DNA from: Nitrososphaerota archaeon
GTDB taxonomy: Archaea; Thermoproteota; Nitrososphaeria; Nitrososphaerales; Gagatemarchaeaceae
Length of the DNA: 64,000 nt
Assembly (NCBI GenBank): GCA_027887005.1
Contig: JAPCJI010000002.1
Span: 62,001 to 126,000, forward strand
Reading direction: 5' to 3'
Shown: positions 8,392 through 17,763 of the stretch, in pieces
Numbering within the stretch: the stretch's first letter is position 1
Layout: each line of letters opens with the position of its first letter
Notes under the pieces: generated by a model
Database searches by the model: none
Seen by the model: the letters and a program-made list of their open reading frames with translations, nothing else
What the model was told of the DNA's origin: nothing
Program-made: the position numbers and the translations under genes

Positions 8392-9768
8392 TTAGGGTGC
8401 GTTCGTCCAGGTCACGGTGTCGGTGTTGTAGTCCCAGCTTCCAGCCAAGACCCAATTGAAAGTGCTGCCGCTGGCTACGACCTTCCAGATCTGGTATGAA
8501 CCAGGAATCCTGTCGTTTCCAGAGAGCCCTTCCCAACCGGTCAAGCCGTAGAAACTGTTCGACACTGTCGGCAATACTGCATGGATAGCAGTCCCGTCGT
8601 TGCTACCTGCCGAGAGTATTGACAAGGCAGCGATCCATGTGTCGTCGTAGCCTTCCAACGTATAGAAGACTCCGCCGCCGACGATGGCTGCGAGCTGCGA
8701 TGTTCCTGCGTACTTCTGGAAGAATGCGAGTGTCTTGCTGTTATTGACCACGTTAAAGAGTGTAGATGGAAGGATGACGTGTGACGTGTACTGGCCTACG
8801 CTGGAGTTGCTCAAAAGCGAGTTCTGAGCTTCACCGTCGCTCCCGAACCACGGCACATCGTTGTAGATCGCAGCGCTCTGGGTCGAGGCCTGCTTCAGGA
8901 GCGTTCCAAGTTCTTGGAACGAAACCGAAACAATAGCCACGTGCCCTGCGGCCGCGCCCGCGTTCAGCGTGTTGTAGGAGTTGGTGATCGCAGTGATCAG
9001 TGAAGTGAAGTCTGTGGTCGCAGTGTCGTATTTGAATGGGCCCGCGATGCTAGCCGCTGCCAGGCCGTCCTGCTTCAGGAAGCTGACGGTCGCGTTGGCC
9101 AACCCGCCGCCGTAGGTGTCGTCTCTGTTGACTACGATTACTGCCTTCGCGCCCTGGGTCAGGACTTCCCTTGCGATTGCCTGTCCCTGGGCCGCGTCGT
9201 TAGGCGCAGTCCTGAACAGGTAATTGTTTGTCACGTCAGTAACGTGCAAGGCAGGTGAAGTCGAAGACGGGCTGATGAGCACGATGTGGTTGGAGTTTGC
9301 GTAGGCGAGAATCGCGAGTGCGGCTCCGCTGTTAAGCGGACCAATGACCACGCGGATTCCGTTCGCATACATTGCCTGAGTCTGAGATAGTGCGGTTGGA
9401 CCGTCGAGCTTGTAGTCGTTGTTGTCCAAGACAAACGTCACGTGGCAGCCTGCGCTGGCCTCGTAGGCGTTGATTTCTGTGATTGCGAGTTGCTCTGCCG
9501 CCAAGTCGCCCTTCCCCTGCGCGGATAGTTGGCCGCTAAGGTCGTTCAGGGCGCCGATGTGGACCGTCTGGCCGTTACACAGGCCAGAGCCTGTGCCGGC
9601 GACGGTCGTGGTTATCGTTTGTGTACCGCCGCTTCCGGCGATGGTTGTCGTGACGGTACTCCCCAGACCGAGCGATGGAGCGGCAAGATAGATGCCACCC
9701 GCGCCGATGAGAAGCCCCACGATAAGAGATCCGAAAACTGTTGCTGTAGATACCCCTCTCTTTTTCAA
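8392..9768 (-). CDS. livK: Branched-chain amino-acid-type substrate-binding protein, membrane-anchored
   Basis: Extracellular receptor of the Liv ABC transporter (periplasmic-binding-protein type I fold). The 458 residues begin with MKKRG and a hydrophobic segment at about 10-35, probably a membrane anchor or uncleaved signal, followed by a Thr/Gly-rich linker (TVTTTIAGSGGTQTITTT) and the folded domain from about 68: VHIGALNDLSGQLSAQGK, then VVIGPLNSGAALAI and LISPSSTSPAL, typical of the LivK/amide-binding family. PstS in this window has the same anchor plus Thr-rich linker plan. No lipobox cysteine is seen in the signal region. The ligand is inferred from neighbours. Confidence 0.88.
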   Translation of the reverse strand: MKKRGVSTATVFGSLIVGLLIGAGGIYLAAPSLGLGSTVTTTIAGSGGTQTITTTVAGTGSGLCNGQTVHIGALNDLSGQLSAQGKGDLAAEQLAITEINAYEASAGCHVTFVLDNNDYKLDGPTALSQTQAMYANGIRVVIGPLNSGAALAILAYANSNHIVLISPSSTSPALHVTDVTNNYLFRTAPNDAAQGQAIAREVLTQGAKAVIVVNRDDTYGGGLANATVSFLKQDGLAAASIAGPFKYDTATTDFTSLITAITNSYNTLNAGAAAGHVAIVSVSFQELGTLLKQASTQSAAIYNDVPWFGSDGEAQNSLLSNSSVGQYTSHVILPSTLFNVVNNSKTLAFFQKYAGTSQLAAIVGGGVFYTLEGYDDTWIAALSILSAGSNDGTAIHAVLPTVSNSFYGLTGWEGLSGNDRIPGSYQIWKVVASGSTFNWVLAGSWDYNTDTVTWTNAP

Positions 9769-9812
9769 CGGAGCTTGGACGGTAGTCGGGAAAGAGTTTT
9801 AAGGCTTCCTAA
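9769..9812. promoter_or_regulatory. Divergent promoter between livK and livH
   Basis: Only 44 bases separate the two divergent Liv units. The sequence AAAGAGTTTTAAGG near 9791-9804 reads as CCTTAAAACTC on the minus strand, about 30 bases upstream of the livK ATG at 9768, a good TATA box for a leaderless livK mRNA. On the plus strand the same element lies only about 15 bases before the livH GTG, too close for a normal TATA, so livH may use a second element or a later start. Confidence 0.4.
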
Positions 9813-10934
9813 GTGGTTTGGCCCAGTTCTAGACCTTTGGTTCCAGCCTACCTGGTCTCAGCCGTTGTCTACGGAACTTTCTTCGCTCTCATGGCGATGG
9901 GTCTGACACTGACCTACCTGACGACCAAGGTCCCCAACTTCGCCTACGGCTCTTTCGTCACCATCGGCCTTTACAGTGCATACCAGCTTGAGACCCTCAA
10001 CCACCTCTCGCCCTATGCTGCCAGTCTGGTGGCGTTCGTGGTCGCCGGAGGAGCGTCGGTTCTGATGTACGTCGGGATCCTGCGCCCTCTGGCGAAGAGA
10101 GGGACTCCCCTCGTGGCCCTGATGATCGCGACCTTCGGAGTTGATATCGGTTTCATCGGGGTCTTCGGCATCTACACAGACTACCTCCAGACGCGCTACA
10201 AACTCATCGATGCCAAACAGTTCTTTGCCCTCCCAGGCGACTTCACCATCTTCGGAATCCAGGGAGTGGTATTTGTCGCGCCACTTGTCCTAGTCCTGAT
10301 TACGGTCATGCTGTTCCTGCTCTTCACGAGGACGCGGTTTGGAGTGGCGATGCGGGCATCCGTGGAGAACCCGCCCCTAGCCAGGGTCCTCGGAATCAAC
10401 GTCGAAAGGGTGTACACAGTCTCGTGGATGCTTGCGGGAGGATTCGCAGGGCTGGCGGGCGCCCTCTATACATTGTGGCTCCCGGGCGGGACGAGCACCG
10501 GTTCCGACCTCATCGTTGAGATCTTCGCCTCCAGCGTGCTCGGAGGTCTGACAAGCATTTTCGGGGCTGTCGTCGGAGGCCTTGTAATTGGGGGGAGTGA
10601 GGACCTTGTGACGACGGGCCTAGGCGAGGGGTTCGGGTACATCGGAGCGGGGCTCATCGCGGTTGCGACCATACTAATCGGCGTCTATTTGTTCAGGAAG
10701 AGGAGAATCGGATCGAGAATCGGCGGGGCGATCTTTGGGATTCTGGGGGTGTACATCTTCTTCGAAATGGCGACAGGGTTCTCTACCGACATTCTCGCCC
10801 AGGGCCTAGTGAGCGGGTTCGGGCCAGATGTCACTCCATTCCAGAAGGGGATTCCACTCCTGATCATGGTAATCGCCTTGATGGTTCTCCCCCAGGGCCT
10901 CATCTCACTCAGGTTTAGGAGGAAGAAGAAGTAG
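9813..10934 (+). CDS. livH: Branched-chain amino-acid ABC transporter permease, LivH type
   Basis: Membrane-spanning permease of the Liv system. The 373-residue protein has about eight or nine hydrophobic segments. Family signatures are YGTFFALMAMGLTLTY near 20, the NFAYGSFVTIGLYSAY segment near 43, and RASVENPPLARVLGINVERVY followed by a Gly/Ala-rich FAGLAGALYTLW stretch. The start is GTG. The C-terminal half holds an extra hydrophobic stretch (residues about 285-360) that makes the protein longer than typical LivH of about 300 residues. It is followed two bases later by livM. Confidence 0.92.
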   Translation: MVWPSSRPLVPAYLVSAVVYGTFFALMAMGLTLTYLTTKVPNFAYGSFVTIGLYSAYQLETLNHLSPYAASLVAFVVAGGASVLMYVGILRPLAKRGTPLVALMIATFGVDIGFIGVFGIYTDYLQTRYKLIDAKQFFALPGDFTIFGIQGVVFVAPLVLVLITVMLFLLFTRTRFGVAMRASVENPPLARVLGINVERVYTVSWMLAGGFAGLAGALYTLWLPGGTSTGSDLIVEIFASSVLGGLTSIFGAVVGGLVIGGSEDLVTTGLGEGFGYIGAGLIAVATILIGVYLFRKRRIGSRIGGAIFGILGVYIFFEMATGFSTDILAQGLVSGFGPDVTPFQKGIPLLIMVIALMVLPQGLISLRFRRKKK

Positions 10935-10935
10935 C

Positions 10936-12135
10936 ATGGGCCTGCCCCAGCTGCTGATTGGGGGCTTCGACCTCGTGAGCTTCGGCCTGGGCTTCCTCAA
11001 CTACTACGCGCTCTACCTTGCGATAAGCCTGACACTGAACCTCGAGTTCGGATTCACCGGGATCCCCAACTTCGGCAAGGTGATGTTCATCGCCGGCGGG
11101 GCCGCCTTCTCCGGCTCCATTGCCGGGAGGGTAGCTGCGTACGCCTATGGGATAGGTGTCAATCGCGACTTCATCGTATTCAACCCGTCGATCATCAGTG
11201 GGGTAAATGCCAGGCTGGCGACGGACCCGGCGTTCGCGGTTCAACTCGTCATCTTCTCGCTCCTAGTGGCCGCGCTGGTCGGCGCTCTTCTCGGGTATCT
11301 CTCCTCCTATCCTGCAATACGGCTCAGAGAGGACTACCTCGGAATGCTGCTCCTAGGGGCTGCGCAGTTCTTCCAAGTGATCCTCAGGACTTACACACCG
11401 CTGATTGGAGGGGCGCAAAACATCGAAGTGCCCGACCCCTACGTCTATTGGTCGTCCCTTGGACCGGGATACAGGGACCTCGTGGCCGCGCTGGTAGTCT
11501 CGGCTTTCGCGATAGTCGTTTTCCTGTACGCCGAGCGCGTGGCCAAGTCACCCCTGGGACGGATGCTGAAGTCAGTTAGGGACAATGAGGATGCAGCAAA
11601 GGCACTGGGTAAGGACGACGTGGCAGTGAGGCGCAACATCCTCATCATCGCCTCGGCCATAGCAGGGATGGCGGGCGCGATCTTCACCTTCTACATCGCG
11701 TCGGTGGAATCCGATAATTGGACGAGGTTCGCATGGACCTTCTGGCCCTTCCTGATTGTCATCATAGGTGGGGCGGGCAACAACTTCGGCGTCGCCCTGG
11801 GGACTTTCTTCTTCATGCTCATCTTCAAGGGGCTGCAGCAGATTCAGCCTTACGTCCAGCCATACATCTTCTTCGACGTGAACTGGCTGCAGGACATCCT
11901 GTTTGCCGCGCTTCTCATAATCATCTTGCTCCTTCGTCCGGAGGGGATAATCAGGGAAAAGCCTACCCCGACGCTTTCGAGGTCGACCGTCGCGGCCATG
12001 GTCGGCGCTCTAGCTGGGCCCGGAGGAGGTGGGGGCACCGAACCAGAGGAGCCTTCGAGGTTGCGACGGTTTGGGAGGAGGGCGAAATCGCTTGTCAGAC
12101 GCGGGCAAAAGTCAGGGACCGTCGGCCCACCCTAG
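10936..12135 (+). CDS. livM: Branched-chain amino-acid ABC transporter permease, LivM type
   Basis: Second permease of the Liv system, forming the channel with LivH. The 399 residues contain many hydrophobic segments and the family stretches LTLNLEFGFTGIPNFGKVMF near 34-53, LREDYLGMLLLGAAQFFQ near 135, and SPLGRMLKSVRDNEDAAKALGK near 210, the cytoplasmic loop that contacts the ATPase. GGAGNNFGVALGTFFF near 275 is the other conserved patch. The last 55 residues (after IIREKPTP) are hydrophilic and rich in Gly and Arg, an extra cytoplasmic tail of unknown role. Confidence 0.92.
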   Translation: MGLPQLLIGGFDLVSFGLGFLNYYALYLAISLTLNLEFGFTGIPNFGKVMFIAGGAAFSGSIAGRVAAYAYGIGVNRDFIVFNPSIISGVNARLATDPAFAVQLVIFSLLVAALVGALLGYLSSYPAIRLREDYLGMLLLGAAQFFQVILRTYTPLIGGAQNIEVPDPYVYWSSLGPGYRDLVAALVVSAFAIVVFLYAERVAKSPLGRMLKSVRDNEDAAKALGKDDVAVRRNILIIASAIAGMAGAIFTFYIASVESDNWTRFAWTFWPFLIVIIGGAGNNFGVALGTFFFMLIFKGLQQIQPYVQPYIFFDVNWLQDILFAALLIIILLLRPEGIIREKPTPTLSRSTVAAMVGALAGPGGGGGTEPEEPSRLRRFGRRAKSLVRRGQKSGTVGPP

Positions 12136-12169
12136 CAAACAACCCGAATCCGACGCTTGAGCCCACATA

Positions 12170-12180
12170 CGTTTATTATC
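12170..12180 (+). promoter_or_regulatory. TATA box for the GINS-MCM unit
   Basis: CGTTTATTATC, centred near 12176, places an expected transcription start at about 12202, two bases before an in-frame TTG codon at 12204. This argues for a leaderless message starting with TTG instead of the ATG at 12264. The element sits in the 68-base gap after livM. Confidence 0.5.
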
Positions 12181-12203
12181 GTGGCGCGGGTTCGCGTTCC
12201 GCT

Positions 12204-12764
12204 TTGCTGAATGAGTCACAGCCACTAACTCAGTTGCTCGAACGTAGGGAGAGGGAGTATCTAATGGGCAAGGCGAAGGTCGTCATGCGTTCATCGTTGG
12301 ATAACATCGACGTAGGAGACTTTCGGATCGACGGCCTCAAACAAGGGGAGACGGTGGAGCTCCCACGATGGGTGGCGGAGGAGCTGTCGAGCCTGAGCCT
12401 AGCCGAGCTGGCGGAGGAGCCCTTTGAGACCGAGATCTTCAGGGCGATAGGCAAGGAGAAGATGATGGGCCCGCTCCAGCTCTCGGCCCTGCCTCAGGAC
12501 TTCTACCTGAGGATGAAGAGGAGGCTCAGCCTCCTCGGCCGTGCGGCGACAGATGGGAAGGCCAAGAAGGAAGACCTGGACAGGCTGAAGGCGGGGAGTT
12601 ACGACCTGATCGGCATGAGGCTTAGCAAGTTGCTTTCCCTTTCGAGCTCTTCTACTTCGGTCACATCGCTGGCTGACAAGCTGACCCCTGAAGAGAGCGC
12701 CTTCTTCACTGCCTCCCAGTCGGTTTCGAAGGAGTGGCGAGCAGCCCTGCTCGGAGTGACCTAG
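12204..12764 (+). CDS. GINS complex subunit, Gins23-like
   Basis: GINS joins MCM and Cdc45/RecJ-like protein in the archaeal CMG replicative helicase. The 186-residue product (from the TTG at 12204) has the beta-rich small domain first: VVMRSSLDNIDVGDFRIDGL then VELPRWVAEELSSLSLAEL, followed by the helical domain with LPQDFYLRMKRRLSLL. The small-domain-first order and the PRWVAEEL stretch are Psf2/Psf3-like, so it is called Gins23 and not Gins15. An alternative start is ATG 12264 (166 residues). The stop lies one base before the MCM start, and GINS next to MCM is common in archaea. Confidence 0.85.
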   Translation: MLNESQPLTQLLERREREYLMGKAKVVMRSSLDNIDVGDFRIDGLKQGETVELPRWVAEELSSLSLAELAEEPFETEIFRAIGKEKMMGPLQLSALPQDFYLRMKRRLSLLGRAATDGKAKKEDLDRLKAGSYDLIGMRLSKLLSLSSSSTSVTSLADKLTPEESAFFTASQSVSKEWRAALLGVT

Positions 12765-12765
12765 T

Positions 12766-14814
12766 TTGGCCACCATGGCCAGCGGCAAGCTATCAGAGAT
12801 GCTCGAGGATTTCCTGAAGACTGTCACCGACAGGTCTGGGAACTACACCTACCGGACCAAGATCTCGCAACTCATTTCCAACGAGGGCAAGTCGCTGACG
12901 GTCGACTTCGGGGACCTCCTTAGATACGACAACGACCTAGCGAATACGCTGCTTCTGAAGCCTGATTACGCGCTGGCTTCGTTCAAGACAGCAGCCTACG
13001 AAACGATGAGGAGCGAGAACGCGCTGTACGCTGACAGGGTCAAGAGAGACCTCGCCGTGAGGATTCGAGCAATATCCGACCTTGTCCCTCTGCGAAAGGT
13101 TGACGTTTCATACCTCGACAAGATGCTCGCTGTCTCTGGGATGATAGTAAGGACCTCTGAGCTGAGGCCGTTGATGACCTCGGCGGCCTGGGTCTGTCCG
13201 AGTGGACACGTCACCTTTCAGGATCAGGACGACCTCGCCCTGAAGAGGCCCCCCAAGTGCGACATATGCGGCGAGGCCCGGAACTTCGAGCTCGAAAAGA
13301 AGCAGAGCAGGTTCATCGACTTCCAGATTCTAAGGGTCCAGGAACTCCCAGAGGAACTTCCACCGGGACAGCTTCCTCAGTTCTTCGACGTCAACGTGGA
13401 AGGCGACATCGTAAACCAGGCGAGGCCGGGGGACAGGGTCGTGCTGTCTGGCATCCTGAGGGCGGTGCCAGACTACGCCGTCGGGCAAGTGAAGACGAGG
13501 CTGTTCAAGTCTCAGATCGACTGCAACCACGTGGAGGTCAAGGGGAAGGAGCCGGAGATGGTCCAGATCACGAAGGAGGATGAGGCACTTATCAGGAGCG
13601 TGGCGTCCTCGCCTGACGCCTACGATAGATTGATCTTGTCGGTGGCCCCTGTGATTCTAGGCCATCTTGCGGAGAAAGAGTCGATACTGCTCCTCCTCGC
13701 CGGCGGGTCAGCTACGGTCCTCCCCGACGGCACCAAGTTGAGAGGAGATCTCAACGTCCTGTTTGTGGGTGACCCGGGGACAGGCAAGTCAGAGATGCTG
13801 AAGTTCGCTTCTCAGGTGGCGCCTCGTGGCATCTACGCGTCGGGAAGAGGGACGACTTCCGCAGGGCTTTCAGCGGCAGTTATTAGAGAAAAGAACGTGT
13901 TCATGCTCGAGGCCGGAGTTGTGGTGTTGGCGGACCAGGGGATAGCAGCCATCGACGAGTTCGAGAAGATGAGGCCCGAGGACAGGACGGCCCTCCACGA
14001 GAGCATGGAGCAGCAGACTGTTACGATCGCGAAGGGCGGGATCTACGCGACGCTGAACGCGAGGACCGCGATACTCGCAGCCTGCAACCCGGTTCTTGGG
14101 AGGTACAACCCCTTCCAGAACCTGACCGAGAACATTGGGACGCTCCCCATTCCGCTCCTGACGCGCTTCGACCTTATCTTCGTGACGAAGGATCAGCCCG
14201 CACCGGCTGAAGATGAGAGACTGGCCACCCACATACTCTCGGTCCATGAGAGGAAGGGGTACGCCGCCCCTCCCCCGGTCGAGTTCAGCCTACTGAAGAA
14301 GTACATCGCATACGCCAAGAAGATTTCACCTACGCTCACCAAGGAGGCAATAGCCAGATTGAAGGACTACTACCTCGAATTGAGGAAGGCCGGGGGCGAT
14401 GAGGGCCAGATTCCGCCCACCCCCAGGACCCTCGAAGCTATGATCAGGGTCGCCACTGCGAGGGCCAGGATTCTGCTCAGGGAAACGGTGACCGAGGAGG
14501 ATGCTCTCGCGGCAGTCGCTCTGATGAACCGGATGGTCGAGGACGTGCTCACTGACGCCACCACCAAAAAGACGGATTTCGGGATTCAACTGGGGAAGCC
14601 CGCGGGGGAGACAAGGAACCTGAGGGCGGCCATGGAAGTGCTCAAGTCCCTCGAGGGACCCGACAAGAAGCCCGTCGAAAGGAGGGCCTTCAAGGAGGAG
14701 CTGATCAAGTCGAAGTTCTCCGATGAGGACGCCGAGAAGATGATTAGGACGATGTTCAGGGAAGGAATGGTCTACGAGTCGAAGCCCGGATTCATCCGGC
14801 GGCTCGGCAGCTAG
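12766..14814 (+). CDS. mcm: Replicative DNA helicase MCM
   Basis: Hexameric 3'-5' helicase that unwinds DNA at the fork. The 682 residues hold an N-terminal domain with a zinc site C144-x3-H148 and C165-x2-C168 (a CHCC set in place of the usual four cysteines), Walker A GDPGTGKS at 335-342, Walker B AAIDEFEKM near 394-402, sensor 1 AACNP near 438-442, and the arginine finger LLTRFDL at 464-470. A winged-helix domain ends the protein near MIRTMFREGMVYE. The start is TTG 12766, or ATG 12775 three codons on. It is coupled to the GINS gene and followed by hel308. Confidence 0.97.
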   Translation: MATMASGKLSEMLEDFLKTVTDRSGNYTYRTKISQLISNEGKSLTVDFGDLLRYDNDLANTLLLKPDYALASFKTAAYETMRSENALYADRVKRDLAVRIRAISDLVPLRKVDVSYLDKMLAVSGMIVRTSELRPLMTSAAWVCPSGHVTFQDQDDLALKRPPKCDICGEARNFELEKKQSRFIDFQILRVQELPEELPPGQLPQFFDVNVEGDIVNQARPGDRVVLSGILRAVPDYAVGQVKTRLFKSQIDCNHVEVKGKEPEMVQITKEDEALIRSVASSPDAYDRLILSVAPVILGHLAEKESILLLLAGGSATVLPDGTKLRGDLNVLFVGDPGTGKSEMLKFASQVAPRGIYASGRGTTSAGLSAAVIREKNVFMLEAGVVVLADQGIAAIDEFEKMRPEDRTALHESMEQQTVTIAKGGIYATLNARTAILAACNPVLGRYNPFQNLTENIGTLPIPLLTRFDLIFVTKDQPAPAEDERLATHILSVHERKGYAAPPPVEFSLLKKYIAYAKKISPTLTKEAIARLKDYYLELRKAGGDEGQIPPTPRTLEAMIRVATARARILLRETVTEEDALAAVALMNRMVEDVLTDATTKKTDFGIQLGKPAGETRNLRAAMEVLKSLEGPDKKPVERRAFKEELIKSKFSDEDAEKMIRTMFREGMVYESKPGFIRRLGS

Positions 14815-14830
14815 GCGCGGAGGCCGTCTA

Positions 14831-16972
14831 TTGAGGTTTGACGAGGCGAAGCTCCCCGCGGAGCTTGTGAGGTACTTCGAGGAGAAGGGGCTCACAGACC
14901 TGTACCCCCCGCAGGAGGAGGCGATCCGGGCGGGACTTCTCGAGGGGAAGAGCTTGGTTGTGGCTTGCCCGACGGCTAGCGGAAAGACGTTAATCGCAAT
15001 AATGGCCGCCTACGTGAAGGCGAAGAAGGGGATGAAGGTGGTGTACCTCGCACCTCTCCGTGCGCTCGCGTCAGAGAAGTACACCGAGTTCTCCGAGCTG
15101 GCCAGGTTTGGGATTAGGACGGTGATATCTACGGGGGACTACGATTCGAGCGGCGAGTCCCTGGGGAGGGGAGACATCATCGTGCTTACGAACGAGCGCT
15201 TCGACTCGGTCATGCGTCACAAGGTTAGCTGGCTTTCGTCGGTGGGGCTCTTCATCGCGGATGAGGTCCATCTTGCGGGGAACGACTCGCGGGGGCCCAC
15301 CCTCGAGATGATCCTGACCAAGATAATGAGCCTGGGACTCGACATACAGATGCTGTCGCTCTCCGCCACCATAAGCAATGCCAAGGTCGTAGGGGACTGG
15401 CTGCGCTCGGCTGTAGTCCAGCTGGACTGGAGACCGGTGCCCCTGAGGGAGGGGGTCTACGACTACAGCAGGATTGTGTTCACCGACGGCGAAGAGCGAC
15501 CCCTGGCCAGGTCGACCTACGGAGCCCCTATCGATGTGGCCATGGACACCCTGAGGGGGGGAGGGCAGGCCCTGGTCTTCGCGAACACCCGGAGGAGAGC
15601 GGTGAGCCTCGCCACCAAGGCGGCGGAGGTCACCCAGAGGCAGCTCAGCGAGCAGGAGAAGAAGGCTGTTTCCGAGGCCTCGCGGCGGATTCTGACCTCG
15701 GGGGAGGAGACGAGCCTGAGCAGGCTTCTGGCGGAGGTCGTAGCGAAGGGCGCGGCTTTCCATCACGCCGGGCTCGACACGGAACACAGGAGGATCGTCG
15801 AGGAGTACTACAGGGCAAGGGCGATCAAGCTGCTTGCTGCGACCCCCACTTTGGCGGCCGGCGTGAATCTCCCGGCGAGGAGAGTGGTTGTCGCAGACAT
15901 GACGAGGTACGACGTGGAGCGCGGGGGCAATGCCGAGATCTCTGTCCTTGACTACAGGCAGATGGCGGGGCGGGCGGGGAGGCCCCAGTACGACGACCAT
16001 GGAGAGACAGTCATCATACCGGCCCCCTCCCAACCCTCGGCCCAGGTCCTGGAGCACTACTCCAAGGCCCCTCCGGAGCCCATCGAGTCGCGGCTCGCCG
16101 ACGAATCTGCGATGAGGTTCCACACCCTCGCCACCATCGCCACGTCCATGGGCCTGTCGAAGAAGGATCTGGACAGCCTCTTCCGTGGGACCCTGCTCTC
16201 GATGCAGGTGGGTGAGGAAAAGGTGGGCAGGTACACAGAGAAGGCCCTGGGATACCTCCTGGCAGAGAGGCTCGCTGAGTCCCATGGGGACCTGTTCTAC
16301 GCGACTGATTTCGGGAAGAGGGTCTCGATGCTGTACATCGACCCGGTCACGGGGGTCATCTTCAGAGAAGCGATCAGGCGGGCGGAGCCTGGGAGGGACT
16401 ACACCGCAGGCCTCCTGCATCTCATCGCCAGATGTCCGGACTACGAGCCGAAGTTTCCCCTTAGGAGCAAGGACTACGAACAGGCGATGGCCTTCCTGGA
16501 GGAGCACGCCCAGGAGATGATGGAGAAGCCGACGCCGCGGGCTTTCTCGGACTACGATCAGACCCTCCAGGAGATGAGGACTGTGATGGCCCTGCACGGC
16601 TGGATTGACGAGTGGCGGGAAGAGCAGCTGCTTTCGAGGCTAGGAGTGGAGCCGGGTGACATGCACCGGGCGGTCGACAACGCAGAGTGGCTGCTGCACG
16701 CCCTGGGGGAGCTCTCGAAGCTCTTCAAGAGACCCGAGATGGTGGCGCAGTCCGAGCTGCTCAGGCGAAGGGTGGAGAGCGGGGTGAGCGCAGAATTGGT
16801 GGAGCTTACTACGCTCCAGGGGGTCGGGAGGGTGAGGGCCCGCGCGCTCTACACGGCCGGTTTCAGGACCCTGGAAGACATCGTCGAGGCGCCTGCGGAG
16901 AAGCTCGCCCTAGTTGAAAAGGTGGGGACCGCGGTCGCTCGCAGGATCAAGGAGCAGGCGGCGAGAAAGTGA
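14831..16972 (+). CDS. hel308: Ski2-like DNA helicase Hel308
   Basis: Superfamily 2 helicase that acts on stalled forks and lagging-strand branches. The 713-residue protein has Q-motif-like YPPQEEAI near 25, motif I CPTASGKT at 46-53, motif Ia LAPLRALASEKY near 73, the DEVH box at 144-147, motif III SLSATISN near 177 and motif VI QMAGRAGRPQYD near 378. A C-terminal helix-hairpin-helix region ends the protein (TLQGVGRVRARALYTAGF near 659). TTG is the start, 16 bases after mcm. Its stop overlaps the next gene's GTG by four bases. Confidence 0.95.
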   Translation: MRFDEAKLPAELVRYFEEKGLTDLYPPQEEAIRAGLLEGKSLVVACPTASGKTLIAIMAAYVKAKKGMKVVYLAPLRALASEKYTEFSELARFGIRTVISTGDYDSSGESLGRGDIIVLTNERFDSVMRHKVSWLSSVGLFIADEVHLAGNDSRGPTLEMILTKIMSLGLDIQMLSLSATISNAKVVGDWLRSAVVQLDWRPVPLREGVYDYSRIVFTDGEERPLARSTYGAPIDVAMDTLRGGGQALVFANTRRRAVSLATKAAEVTQRQLSEQEKKAVSEASRRILTSGEETSLSRLLAEVVAKGAAFHHAGLDTEHRRIVEEYYRARAIKLLAATPTLAAGVNLPARRVVVADMTRYDVERGGNAEISVLDYRQMAGRAGRPQYDDHGETVIIPAPSQPSAQVLEHYSKAPPEPIESRLADESAMRFHTLATIATSMGLSKKDLDSLFRGTLLSMQVGEEKVGRYTEKALGYLLAERLAESHGDLFYATDFGKRVSMLYIDPVTGVIFREAIRRAEPGRDYTAGLLHLIARCPDYEPKFPLRSKDYEQAMAFLEEHAQEMMEKPTPRAFSDYDQTLQEMRTVMALHGWIDEWREEQLLSRLGVEPGDMHRAVDNAEWLLHALGELSKLFKRPEMVAQSELLRRRVESGVSAELVELTTLQGVGRVRARALYTAGFRTLEDIVEAPAEKLALVEKVGTAVARRIKEQAARK

Positions 16973-17727
16973 CCCCATACTCGGGTACTTTCGAAGAGGC
17001 TGCCCAGGAGCTCGCAAGGGCGATCGACCTGTCGGTGTCCGAGTCCGTATCCGGGATAGGTCGGGCGGCGGTGGCCTTCTCCGGAGGTCTTGACAGTTCG
17101 ACCATCGTGGCCTGCGCCAGGAAGAAGGTTGGAGCAGTGGCGTGCGCGGCCTTCGCCAAGGGCTCAGTCGACTCTGCGAGGGCGGCGGCCGCGGCAGAGG
17201 CGCTGGGAGTTGAGCTCGTGGCTACGGAGCTCTCAGAAGGGCTGGTCCACGAGGAGCTTCGGTCGATCTCCCTTCCGTTCGAGCCCACTCTTATGGACAG
17301 GAGCCTCTGGTCGCTCTATTCGATCGTCTCCCGAAGCGCGTCCAAGGCTGGGGCGAAGCGAATCCTTCTGGGGCAGCTGGCGGACGAGCTCTTCGGGGGA
17401 TACGCGAAGTATCAGGCGGCCCCGGAAGGAGGCGGAGAGAGCGAAGCGGAGCGGATGATGAACGCGGACGTGGCTGACTACGAAAAACGCGGAAGGGTGA
17501 GGGACGTGAGCGCCTGCACGAGGTGGCTGGAGCCCAGGTTTCCGTTCGAGGCCAATGGAGTCAGAGAGCTCGGGATTGCCCTTCCTGTTTCGTTCAAGAT
17601 CCGGGGCGGTGTCAGGAAGGCGGTGCTCAGAGAGGCGGCCATCATCCTAGGGGTGCCGGAGGGACTCGCAGGAGTCCCGAAGAAAGCGGCCCAGTACAGC
17701 TCTGGCATCCAGAAGATCGTCAGATAG
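16969..17727 (+). CDS. Asparagine-synthase-like PP-loop protein without glutaminase domain
   Basis: The 252 residues correspond to the synthetase half of AsnB: an ATP-pyrophosphatase loop FSGGLDSST at 37-45, then LLGQLADELFGGYAKY near 137-152, a hallmark of asparagine synthases, and RFPFEANGVRELGIALP near 186. The N-terminal glutamine amidotransferase domain is absent, so ammonia would be used directly or from a partner; an amide- or lactam-forming role on another substrate is also possible. GTG start overlaps the hel308 stop (GTGA), implying coupled translation. Whether it makes asparagine is uncertain. Confidence 0.75.
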   Translation: MTPYSGTFEEAAQELARAIDLSVSESVSGIGRAAVAFSGGLDSSTIVACARKKVGAVACAAFAKGSVDSARAAAAAEALGVELVATELSEGLVHEELRSISLPFEPTLMDRSLWSLYSIVSRSASKAGAKRILLGQLADELFGGYAKYQAAPEGGGESEAERMMNADVADYEKRGRVRDVSACTRWLEPRFPFEANGVRELGIALPVSFKIRGGVRKAVLREAAIILGVPEGLAGVPKKAAQYSSGIQKIVR

Positions 17728-17763
17728 CTCACGCTTTTATCCGCCCTGGTTTGACCGAGAACC

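Noticed and set aside
15071-16597. 508-codon minus-strand frame inside hel308
   Set aside because: Arg/Pro/Gly-rich translation with no motif, fully opposite a textbook helicase gene.
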